This document shows, in pieces, positions 18,017-25,659 of a stretch of 32,993 bases of DNA. A program made the translations under genes and the position numbers. The stretch is taken from positions 1-32,993 of IMG/VR virus record IMGVR_UViG_3300035688_000038; one strand, written 5' to 3'. The notes beneath the pieces are model-generated. The model searched no databases. It was given only the letters and a program-made list of their open reading frames with translations, and was not told the DNA's origin. Every line of letters starts with the position of its first letter. Position 1 is the stretch's first letter. This DNA is from a virus.

Positions 18017-21000
18017 TTTTCCGCAATTCTTCAAGATGGTTTTTTAAAATCTTGGGCAAGAATACAATTCTGGCCGCCGTAGAACTATTTAATAAAATAC
18101 TTTGGATTCTATCTTTTTTCTCATCGTCCCCCATCTTTTTATATTTATCAGAATTCATTATGCTATTTAAAAGATTAAATTCCTTTGGCCCTCGGAATCT
18201 TAAAAATTCTTCGTATTCTTCTCCTGTCAAATTAATCTTCTTTTTTCCAACCGAAAATGTTCTGGCTGGCATTGATGGATACAGGCCAAGTCTTTTCAAT
18301 TCTGTGTCAACTTCATTTAATTTTTCTTCTGACCGATAAATAGGCGAAACCATCTTTTCAACAACTCCACCAGTCCGCTCGACTGGCCTTCCCCACCTAT
18401 CTACTCTTATCGGTAATGTCTGGGCCACACCAGGGATTCGAGCTTTTAAAGTATCAACGAGTCCTTTTGCATCTCTAAAATATGGGTCAACCGCTCGCGC
18501 TGTCTGTGCCACGCCAGTTGGAATTGCAGAACCAATGAGTCTTTCTGCCCATTTGCCACCATATTTTTCGGGGTCGGCAATTGCATTTGTGGCCGCAGAG
18601 ATTCCAGTTAAGAATGTCTTGTTAGTTACATTCTTATAAAAAGCACTCCAAAGTTTTCCAGCAATATCTTCTCTGTCTTTTTCACTTATATCTTTCCAGA
18701 TTTCAGCGGCATCGGCAGAAATTCCGAAGACCGTTGCAAATGGTTCAATTCTGGCATAGGAAATATATTTCTTTCCAATTTTGAAAGAATAGGGTTGCCA
18801 ACCTTCCCGATACATGGCCTCTCTTTGTGATTTGTCTGTTGGACCACCTCCGGTAACCTTACCCTTTAAAGCCATCAAAAATACTGCCATTGAAGTCAAT
18901 CCACCAATCGCTACTTTAGAATATTCCATAGAAATTTCACCCTTTGGAATTTGGCCTTTTATTTGTTTGTAAATAATTCTTGGCAAGTTAATTGGTGTTC
19001 TCTCTAACCCATACTTTATTAAATTGATAGGAGTTCTTACAAATGGAACAATGTATCTTACAAAAGGAATTTCTTGTCGTATTCTTTGCACAGCCTTTCC
19101 CGCCTTTCCAAGTTCTTGTTGAAATGTCCTATAAAGCATTTCTCCTTTTGCATGATTCATCATGGGAAGTGTTGGCTCTTCTATTAATTCAGCTATTTTA
19201 TTAATTCTTTCTTGTCCTCTAAGTCCCCTTGCGGTAGCCTCTCGGTATGCCAATCCATGAGTATCAGATTCATAAATAATTGCCTTAAAGAATTCATCTG
19301 CGGCTTGTAGTGCCCTGCCTGGAATCCTGACTATTTTTCCTCCCTTTCCCTTTATTGCCGTAGGCGTGCGAACCTCAAGTTTAGTTGCCCCTTCCATTGT
19401 CATTTCATTGTTCCATGCAAACAAGGCTCGCCTCACCCCTTCTGGAATTCCTTGAATTATTCCAAAGATTTGATGGGCAGATTCACCAAAATAATGTTCT
19501 GGTTCTATTGTTTTGCCGCGCACTTTTCCCCAAATTCTTTTGGGGGCTTCAATTGTTGCCGCACCCAGGGTTTCTATTGGCTTCCCAATTAAGGTAAAAA
19601 AGTTTCCATCAATGTTTGCTGCCTGTGTAGGAATGTTTAAAAGTAAACCATTAACCCAAACCTCAAAAATCTTATCTACAAGTTTAGGATTAGAAATATC
19701 TCTCATAAATTTATTGACGGCAACTGGGTCAGACATATCGAGCATTGCCATCTTTTCGGCAATCTCGGCATTCTTTTCTCTTCCTCCCAACTGCTTTAAA
19801 ATTTTATCAAGAGCCTTAAATCTCAATTGTCCAGGTTCGGTTGTAATTCTGAATTGCTGTAATGCCCTTCCAGCCTCGGCGGTAATTCCGCTAACAACTT
19901 TCTGGATTCTTGCATGCCTTTCCAGTCTTATTCTAAAATTGGCAAGGGCTTCATCCGAACCCGTCTTTATAAATTCTTCGTGATATTTCAAGGTATCTTT
20001 AGCCGAACTCATCAGGATTTGTCTGGCCGCCAATGCTTCTTCGGCATTCATGGCCTTTCCCTTTTTAGTTCCCATTAACTTTTCTACTGTCATTCCAAGT
20101 TCTTCGGCTAATTTCTGGGTCTGGGTATTGGTAATAACACCACGCCGTTGCTCGTTAATTAAAATCTTGTTCTTATCAGCAGTATCAACAAGAAGTTTCT
20201 TGATTCCATAATCATCAAATATTCGATTGAGATTTATATTAATTGCCTTTTCTGGCAACTCCATTCCATAGGCAAGTCCACCAGCCTCAATCTTTCCTTG
20301 TGGTTTTTCAACTGTCGGCACTTCTTTAGGTATGCCGACCTTTTCTATCGGTTGCACTTTTCTTAATTTAGTCACTTCTTCTGGTGTAATGACTTGCCCT
20401 CCGAGGCGTTCTCTATGTCGAATTTCTAATCCTGGAAGTGCTTGTGCAACTTCCATATCTGTGATACCTTCTTTCTTGAATAATTCCCATGCCTCTTTTC
20501 GTGGAAGTGTCGTGACTACTTTTTTGATGGCTTCTGGAGTCCACTCGGTTACAACTTTCCCAACCGTTGCATCAATCCATTCTCCAATGTCTTTTGCTGC
20601 GGCTTCTGGTTTCAGTTCACCCGCTAAAACCTTATTTGTAGTCTCCCTCAGCTTTTCCCCATCCATAAAATCATTTTTAAGAAATGCGTTAATTTCTGGT
20701 TCGGTCTTTCCAGTCCGCTTTAAAATATCAGCCTCAGCATTTATAACTTTTTCTTGCTCAGCTAAAATCTTATTCTGCTTTTCAATATATTCTTTTGGAT
20801 AACCCTTTTTTATAATTGGAGTTTTTGGTTCTTCCATAAATCCACGAATGGGATATGTGCCAAGTTTTTCTGCCTGTTCTAACATTGCTTCTTGTTCGGT
20901 TTTGGTTGGTGGCATTCTTTTTGTTGGCTCGTATGCCTGTTCTGGTTTTGGCAAAACTCTTTTCGTCTTGGCTTTTTTCATCGTGGCGACAAATTCTGCT

Positions 21001-21644
21001 TTTTGTTCTATCGGAATTTCTTTTGATGCCTCAACTATCTTTGCGGTTTCTTCAACCGATATTGGCTTGCCAGATTTTATTGCATTAGTAATGTAATTTT
21101 TTAATAGTGGGCTGAGTAGGATTGCGGTATCTAAGGCAAGCTTAATTTCTCGTTGCGTCCCTTCCTCTGGGGCCATTTTCTGGGCTATAAAATCAGTTGC
21201 CTTCGCCAAAATCTCGAAGGGAAGTGCAGTTATGCCAGCATATTCCTTGCCAGCTTCTGTTGTGGGCTGATACTGAATAACCTCACCAACCTTGCCTGCG
21301 ATCTCCTCTGCTTTCTCTGGGCCAACAAAGGGTCGCAACCCAATTCGCGTGGCAACATTTACAGGAAAGGCGGCAAGTCCAGTTGCGCCAGCTCCCAATG
21401 CCTCGGCTGTTCCCGTAATTTCTTCAAGCTTTTTCTTGGGCCACTCGATATTTTTCTTCCATTGACTTCTTAAAATTTCTTTCGTTGTTTCCCAAGCAAT
21501 TTGTGGAATGGTAGTCTTGGCTGGTTGTAATTCTGGATGCCTTGGCAATCCAACCCCCATAGAATTTAAGATGGATTCTTCTGTCGGCACCTGGGGCAAT
21601 CCAATACCCAGTGATTTTAAAATATCTTCTTCTGTTTGACTCAT
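18009..21644 (-). CDS. Very large internal virion (ejection) protein, 1211 aa
   Basis: The protein begins with a tandem 17-residue repeat (residues 4-20 and 21-37: TEEDILKSLGIGLPQVP, TEESILNSMGVGLPRHP). A long helical, Lys/Glu-rich middle follows, then a region with LQQFRITTEPGQL and VWVNGLLLNIPTQAANIDGN, a hydrophobic stretch near residue 910 (AIGGLTSMAVFLMAL), and WQPYSFKIGKKYISYARIEP. That last segment is characteristic of large virion-borne proteins of podoviruses. These are carried in the head and ejected to form a conduit or act in the cell. It lies between two other structural genes and terminase. No polymerase or protease motif is recognised. Confidence 0.7.
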   Translation of the reverse strand: MSQTEEDILKSLGIGLPQVPTEESILNSMGVGLPRHPELQPAKTTIPQIAWETTKEILRSQWKKNIEWPKKKLEEITGTAEALGAGATGLAAFPVNVATRIGLRPFVGPEKAEEIAGKVGEVIQYQPTTEAGKEYAGITALPFEILAKATDFIAQKMAPEEGTQREIKLALDTAILLSPLLKNYITNAIKSGKPISVEETAKIVEASKEIPIEQKAEFVATMKKAKTKRVLPKPEQAYEPTKRMPPTKTEQEAMLEQAEKLGTYPIRGFMEEPKTPIIKKGYPKEYIEKQNKILAEQEKVINAEADILKRTGKTEPEINAFLKNDFMDGEKLRETTNKVLAGELKPEAAAKDIGEWIDATVGKVVTEWTPEAIKKVVTTLPRKEAWELFKKEGITDMEVAQALPGLEIRHRERLGGQVITPEEVTKLRKVQPIEKVGIPKEVPTVEKPQGKIEAGGLAYGMELPEKAININLNRIFDDYGIKKLLVDTADKNKILINEQRRGVITNTQTQKLAEELGMTVEKLMGTKKGKAMNAEEALAARQILMSSAKDTLKYHEEFIKTGSDEALANFRIRLERHARIQKVVSGITAEAGRALQQFRITTEPGQLRFKALDKILKQLGGREKNAEIAEKMAMLDMSDPVAVNKFMRDISNPKLVDKIFEVWVNGLLLNIPTQAANIDGNFFTLIGKPIETLGAATIEAPKRIWGKVRGKTIEPEHYFGESAHQIFGIIQGIPEGVRRALFAWNNEMTMEGATKLEVRTPTAIKGKGGKIVRIPGRALQAADEFFKAIIYESDTHGLAYREATARGLRGQERINKIAELIEEPTLPMMNHAKGEMLYRTFQQELGKAGKAVQRIRQEIPFVRYIVPFVRTPINLIKYGLERTPINLPRIIYKQIKGQIPKGEISMEYSKVAIGGLTSMAVFLMALKGKVTGGGPTDKSQREAMYREGWQPYSFKIGKKYISYARIEPFATVFGISADAAEIWKDISEKDREDIAGKLWSAFYKNVTNKTFLTGISAATNAIADPEKYGGKWAERLIGSAIPTGVAQTARAVDPYFRDAKGLVDTLKARIPGVAQTLPIRVDRWGRPVERTGGVVEKMVSPIYRSEEKLNEVDTELKRLGLYPSMPARTFSVGKKKINLTGEEYEEFLRFRGPKEFNLLNSIMNSDKYKKMGDDEKKDRIQSILLNSSTAARIVFLPKILKNHLEELRKND

Positions 21645-22813
21645 TTGCCTAAAAGTTTTCTTGCTATGATTCTCGCTTCTTCAATTGTAAGGAGTTTATT
21701 TGTCTGCAAATTAAATGCACCCTTAGAAATTAATTCTTTTGCCTTGGATTCAATTTGTTTTGCGGTTTCACCAGTTGGAATTATTGCTTTTTCTGTCGGA
21801 GTGGGAACATTCTTGTCCGTTTCATGTAAAGGTGGAGCTTCGGTAGATTTTAAATCTTCACCAAATTCTTTGAACTGAGCAATCTTTTCAATCGGTAGCA
21901 ATGCTCTTTTTCCAAGTCGCATCAAATCTGAATTCATTGATTTAATTTCTCTGTTTGCCTCAATTCGCAAAAGCCTCTGTTTTTCTTCTGCTGAAACATT
22001 CATGCCCTGAATTTTATCGGCCTTGTCAGGCAATCCCGTTCCGGTAAAGGCATCAATTATCATCTGCATCGTTGATTTTTCTTCTGGTCGCATCACAAGA
22101 TTCAATAATGCAGTTTTTCTCTGACTATATAATTGTGTGTTGCCAGCATATTTATCTTCGTAAGTTTGCCTTAACTTTTCAGCCTCTTCTTGTGCTTTTA
22201 ATTCATCTTGTCGTCTTTCTATTGCTGTATAAACATTAACTTTCCCAACACCACGAACAGTAATATCCATATCTTGATAAAGTTCTGGATTTGCCTGAAC
22301 GATTGCCGTAACCTTGTCTGGGTCTATCGCAAATTCTTGCTCAAGTTGCATCTCTGCTCTTTTCTTGCGTGCGTAAAGTTCTGTTTCCCTTGCCGCCTGT
22401 TCTTTTTCTTGTGTTGCCCTGAATTCTTGCATCGAAAATGGCTTGGGGAGTTGAGGCATTGTTCCCAGTAAACCCTGAGTTCCAAGGGCAACGGGTGCCC
22501 CAACCTGACCAGGCACGCCCGCCATCGTTGTTTGTCCTCTTCCAGTTTCCACATTCTCTAATGCAGACGAAATCAACGATTGCATTTCTGGTCTATCCCA
22601 AAGACCCAATGCTTTTAAAGATGTCTGAACTTCAGGCGTAGCAAAAATTCTTGGGTCTATTGTTCCCGTTTGAATACCCGTTGCGATTTTTTGAGTTGCA
22701 CTTTCTGTTTTTGGCCCCCCCAACAAGCCCATTAGTTTTGAAAGAATGAAAGGCAACGCATATCTACTAATAGTTCCAAGGGTTGTTTCTTGTCTTGGTA
22801 ATACGACTGCCAT
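21641..22813 (-). CDS. Virion/ejection protein candidate, 390 aa
   Basis: The product has an N-terminal segment with ISRYALPFILSKLMGLLGG, which could insert in a membrane, a Gln/Thr/Pro-rich stretch, a long coiled coil of Glu, Lys, Ala and Arg (about 155-250) and a helical end (ARIIARKLLGK). This is the build of ejection proteins of short-tailed phages. Its stop overlaps the next ATG (ATGA) of the 1211-residue protein, so they are made together. No enzymatic motif is seen. GGGAGAATAAC precedes the ATG. Confidence 0.6.
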   Translation of the reverse strand: MAVVLPRQETTLGTISRYALPFILSKLMGLLGGPKTESATQKIATGIQTGTIDPRIFATPEVQTSLKALGLWDRPEMQSLISSALENVETGRGQTTMAGVPGQVGAPVALGTQGLLGTMPQLPKPFSMQEFRATQEKEQAARETELYARKKRAEMQLEQEFAIDPDKVTAIVQANPELYQDMDITVRGVGKVNVYTAIERRQDELKAQEEAEKLRQTYEDKYAGNTQLYSQRKTALLNLVMRPEEKSTMQMIIDAFTGTGLPDKADKIQGMNVSAEEKQRLLRIEANREIKSMNSDLMRLGKRALLPIEKIAQFKEFGEDLKSTEAPPLHETDKNVPTPTEKAIIPTGETAKQIESKAKELISKGAFNLQTNKLLTIEEARIIARKLLGK

Positions 22814-22828
22814 GTTATTCTCCCTTTT

Positions 22829-23818
22829 TTATTTGCCGAGCCAATTTGTTCCTGGCTGAACAACATTTTCCATTGTTTGTTTTCCAAGCATAGTAGGCAA
22901 TAAATTAAGAGGAGCCATTGTTTCGCTCCGCGCTCTTACCCAATCTTGGTAGGCTTTATCGTATGCGGATGTTTTTAACCCTATGTCCTCTTTGTATGCC
23001 TGTTGTTGCATTCCTCCCAAAAGTTGACTTAGAGCATTTTGTGTTCCCGTCGCCATTTCGCCTTGACCAATAGCATGTGCTCCACCAAAATATCCACCCC
23101 TGTGTCCAAATTGGGTTGCCATCTTTTGCTGTGAACTCTCAAGATTTCTTAACGCCTCTGTTTTTGTGGGGTCATAAACTCCTGAGATATATTTCTGAGA
23201 TTCAGCTCCATAGCCCCCGACTGGATAACCGAACCTTGCCAAGACTTCTTCTTCGGTTGGCGCTGCTGTTGGAGCCATGCCTGGAGTCGCCACTTCCATT
23301 GTTGGGGCTGTTGTTGAAGCTGGTGTTGTCGGAGTCGTTGCCGGTGCCATTCCTTGTCCCCCCATCTTCCCTAAAAATTGGCTTAATATATTTCGTTGTC
23401 CAAGCATCGGTTGCCCTGCCGTTTTAACGTTTCCTGGCGTAGGATAGTTTCCGGTAATTCCTTGTGTAAACGGTTGGGCAAAAGGCTTTGTAAGCATATC
23501 TGATAAACGTATACTTCCACCCTTACCTCCACCGCCGCCTACTCCACCGCCTACACCATCAGTTTGTCCTGGTCTTTCTACTGGAATTATTCGAACGCCA
23601 TCTTTTTCTGGTATTTCCCTCACAGTCTTTTCACCAGTTTCTTGTCCTGGCCCAAATCCCCATTTCATTGGATTGTATGAACCTGGGCCACCATAGCCCT
23701 CACCCAATTTCGTTCCAGCCAACATAGGATTGATTGAGCTTATTAAATAATTATAAAACGCTTTCTGATCTGGGCTCATTGTTTCTAAATTAAAAGTTGT
23801 GGGAGTTCCTGCACCCAT
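22829..23818 (-). CDS. Gly/Pro-rich virion protein candidate, 329 aa
   Basis: The middle is low-complexity: a poly-glycine run near 88-98, and a Pro/Thr/Ala stretch (PATTPTTPASTTAPTMEVAT). Flanking parts are helical with many Gln, Met and Ala (QKMATQFGHRGG, LSQLLGGMQQQAYKED). It is the first of three consecutive ejection-type genes before terminase, and the composition fits a disordered virion-internal protein. GAGGAGG precedes the ATG. No known domain recognised. Confidence 0.6.
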   Translation of the reverse strand: MGAGTPTTFNLETMSPDQKAFYNYLISSINPMLAGTKLGEGYGGPGSYNPMKWGFGPGQETGEKTVREIPEKDGVRIIPVERPGQTDGVGGGVGGGGGKGGSIRLSDMLTKPFAQPFTQGITGNYPTPGNVKTAGQPMLGQRNILSQFLGKMGGQGMAPATTPTTPASTTAPTMEVATPGMAPTAAPTEEEVLARFGYPVGGYGAESQKYISGVYDPTKTEALRNLESSQQKMATQFGHRGGYFGGAHAIGQGEMATGTQNALSQLLGGMQQQAYKEDIGLKTSAYDKAYQDWVRARSETMAPLNLLPTMLGKQTMENVVQPGTNWLGK

Positions 23819-23819
23819 T

Positions 23820-24335
23820 TTATGCCTCCTCTAAAAGTAGATAATAAAGTTCGATATCTTTGTAGACACCGTCTGCAAATATACACTTTTCTTTTACGCC
23901 GATTTTCTTAAATCCAAATTTTTCTAAACAATATTTGGAAATTTCATTCCCTTCTATACAATTTGCACTCACGGAGTGAATGTGAAATCTTACGACCATA
24001 TCATTCTTAATCATTTCTGCAATGCTGGGTTTGTCTCCCCGTGGTTCTGTAATTATTCCTTGGTCTCTGTCGTCTTGTTTGAATAGAGCAATATTTAATG
24101 TGCAATCTCTATAGGGAATGACCCCCGTAAACCAAATAACTCCTATGGGTTCGGGGTTTCCTTGGCTGAAAATTCCGTAAACTATAGTCCGAACGTCAAA
24201 AAATATAATTGCAATCTCGACTAAGCCGCAGTAGTCATCAAAGAGCCACTGATGAATTTCTGGGTGTAAAAGGCGATTAATGATGTAAGGAATTGTTACG
24301 CCGTCAGTTTTATCAATTAACTTTATTCCCGCCAC
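23820..24335 (-). CDS. GNAT-family N-acetyltransferase-like protein
   Basis: The product (171 residues, GTG start with AAGGAGA upstream) ends in the GNAT C-terminal pattern: VRFHIHSVSANCIEGNEISK, then YCLEKFGFKKIGVKEKCIF and a final beta strand DIELYYLLLE. The N-terminal half shows the alternating strand-helix layout (GLVEIAIIFFDVRTIVYGIF). The usual acetyl-CoA loop QxxGxG/A is poorly kept, so activity is uncertain. GNAT-like genes occur among the late genes of several podoviruses, with an unclear structural or modifying role. Confidence 0.65.
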   Translation of the reverse strand: MAGIKLIDKTDGVTIPYIINRLLHPEIHQWLFDDYCGLVEIAIIFFDVRTIVYGIFSQGNPEPIGVIWFTGVIPYRDCTLNIALFKQDDRDQGIITEPRGDKPSIAEMIKNDMVVRFHIHSVSANCIEGNEISKYCLEKFGFKKIGVKEKCIFADGVYKDIELYYLLLEEA

Positions 24336-24346
24336 TTTAATTCTCC

Positions 24347-24574
24347 TTATCCTTTAATAATTTGGATGATAACCGCACCTAAAATTGCTAAAACGAAAGT
24401 AGCAATAATTTTTATGGCACCCCAGATATGGGCCAACTCATTATCTAAAATATATTTATTTAATTCCTTGATAGCCTGCAATTCATTCCAGATATCTCTG
24501 CGAGTCGGCGAAACCTCGGCCTCCCAATTATTCTGCTGCAAAACTTTCTTAATTATCTTTTCACTTTTTCTCAT
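24347..24574 (-). CDS. XhlA-like membrane protein of the lysis cassette, 75 aa
   Basis: ATG 24574 (MRKSEKIIKKVLQQNNWEAE) overlaps the preceding stop as ATGA and has GAGG six bases upstream; an in-frame TTG at 24592 would be longer but has no site. A charged helical region (TRRDIWNELQAIKELNKYIL) is followed by one C-terminal membrane segment (GAIKIIATFVLAILGAVIIQ). This layout resembles XhlA-type hemolysin/holin-associated proteins of phages, which act with holin and endolysin. It closes the lysis group. Confidence 0.6.
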   Translation of the reverse strand: MRKSEKIIKKVLQQNNWEAEVSPTRRDIWNELQAIKELNKYILDNELAHIWGAIKIIATFVLAILGAVIIQIIKG

Positions 24575-24996
24575 TTTAGAACCTCTACCCAATTAATAAT
24601 TTTGCTTGACCTTGAACAAATACCAAACAATCCTTTAAATCCACGGTTTCTTAAAAATTTATACATGTTGACATCTGGCAAAGAAGGATATGCCGAACCT
24701 TGATGACTATGAATTACAATGTCCAGGTCTTCAATTTTCAGGTTTTTTGCTTCTATATATTCAAAAGGGAAAGAAACCCTGTTATCTTCGTTATTCGTAA
24801 CAATCAATTTCAATCCTGTTTTAGTAAATATTAGAATCATTACCTCGGCAGGTTCTTTTATGAGTTCGCTATAAACATTGTCAACCTTTACCCAATAGTC
24901 TGGGTTGCCGAATGCTGTTTTATCCCGTGTCGCAATATTAGATAACACCAGAATAGTAAATATCGCAAGCAAAAAAATTTTCAGCGATTTACGCAT
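24571..24996 (-). CDS. Secreted or membrane-anchored JAMM/MPN-like protein in the lysis cassette
   Basis: The 141-residue product starts with a signal-anchor (MRKSLKIFLLAIFTILVLSN). Its C-terminal half has IVIHSHQGSAYPSLPDVN, i.e. His96-x-His98, Ser105 and Asp108, followed by LRNRGFKGLFGICS. JAMM metalloproteases use H-x-H-x7-S-x2-D; here the gap is one residue shorter (x6). An upstream Glu51 (PAEVMILIF) could be the catalytic acid. JAMM domains usually cleave isopeptide bonds inside cells or act in phage tail proteins, so an exported one beside an endolysin is unusual. The C-terminal region might instead be an unrelated peptidoglycan or spanin-like domain. Confidence 0.5.
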   Translation of the reverse strand: MRKSLKIFLLAIFTILVLSNIATRDKTAFGNPDYWVKVDNVYSELIKEPAEVMILIFTKTGLKLIVTNNEDNRVSFPFEYIEAKNLKIEDLDIVIHSHQGSAYPSLPDVNMYKFLRNRGFKGLFGICSRSSKIINWVEVLK

Positions 24997-25204
24997 CTGG
25001 TTTCTCTTCTTCGTTGTTATTGAATTTTAAATTCATCCACTGCTGAACTCGCTTTTTGGTAAAGAATAAAACTGTTAATCCGCCGATTGAACCAATGGCT
25101 TGCTCAATCGGAAAAGCGGGAATAAATGCTTTTGCAAAACACAATCCAGAAATTAGTAGCGTAGCATACAAATAAACTACCTCAGATTTTATTTTGTCTA
25201 ACAT
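24989..25204 (-). CDS. Holin candidate, 71 aa
   Basis: ATG 25204 is chosen because it overlaps the endolysin stop as TGATG and GGAGATT lies just upstream. The product has two hydrophobic spans (about 10-28, VYLYATLLISGLCFAKAFIP, and 34-50, AIGSIGGLTVLFF) with a charged tail (NNNEEEKPDA). A two-span, small, charged-tail membrane protein beside the endolysin is the usual form of class II holins, which open the inner membrane at a set time. It could instead be an antiholin. Confidence 0.65.
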   Translation of the reverse strand: MLDKIKSEVVYLYATLLISGLCFAKAFIPAFPIEQAIGSIGGLTVLFFTKKRVQQWMNLKFNNNEEEKPDA

Positions 25205-25569
25205 CAAGGCAATCTCCACCTCAGTTCAAAATGTCCTCCATCATCCCACGTTCCGCCCCATGTTCCACCATCCTGCTCCCATCGCCTGCCCAGAGTCTCA
25301 TACCCAGGGTCATCCCAAATAATCTGTCCGTTCCTCATAATGGCGATATCAATCGCAGTCCAATCTTGGTGGAAACTTTTCTTCACATAGCCATCGCAAT
25401 TTGTATTCTTTACTCCTGGCTTCGTCCTGCCGATAGCATATTTTTCCGCCTGCTCTTCAGCGGTTCTGTCAAAGTCTATAACAATGAATTCAATATTCAA
25501 ACTTGTGCCATCAATGACAAGCCTTGCCACCATCTTTAGGAATTTGCTCCTTGCTTCATCTTTGGTCAT
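25204..25569 (-). CDS. Endolysin, M15 peptidase family
   Basis: The product (121 residues from ATG 25569) shows the CwlK/VanY-type M15 layout: SFHQDWTAIDIAIM with His67 and Asp74 as metal ligands, then GGTWGGTWDDGGHFELRW with His113 as the third ligand and Asp109/Asp110 near it. Such L-alanyl-D-glutamate or D-Ala-D-Ala peptidases cut the peptide stems of murein. No signal peptide is present, so export depends on the holin. The ATG has no SD of its own; TTG at 25587 would add six residues, and a short ORF precedes it (25571-25591). Confidence 0.85.
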   Translation of the reverse strand: MTKDEARSKFLKMVARLVIDGTSLNIEFIVIDFDRTAEEQAEKYAIGRTKPGVKNTNCDGYVKKSFHQDWTAIDIAIMRNGQIIWDDPGYETLGRRWEQDGGTWGGTWDDGGHFELRWRLP

Positions 25570-25570
25570 T

Positions 25571-25591
25571 TTATTTATGCCGTGCAATCAT
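25571..25591 (-). other. Six-codon ORF before the endolysin (MIARHK)
   Basis: AAAGGAG (25605-25599) lies exactly seven bases before an ATG whose frame reads MIARHK and stops with TAA, one base before the endolysin ATG. This may be a coupling leader for the endolysin, or a sign that the endolysin really starts at the in-frame TTG 25587. Confidence 0.4.
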
Positions 25592-25659
25592 GTCTTTTCT
25601 CCTTTCAATCCGCCAAATTCGCCATCCCTGCGATATTCAGTGAAAGTGGTTTGTTCACT

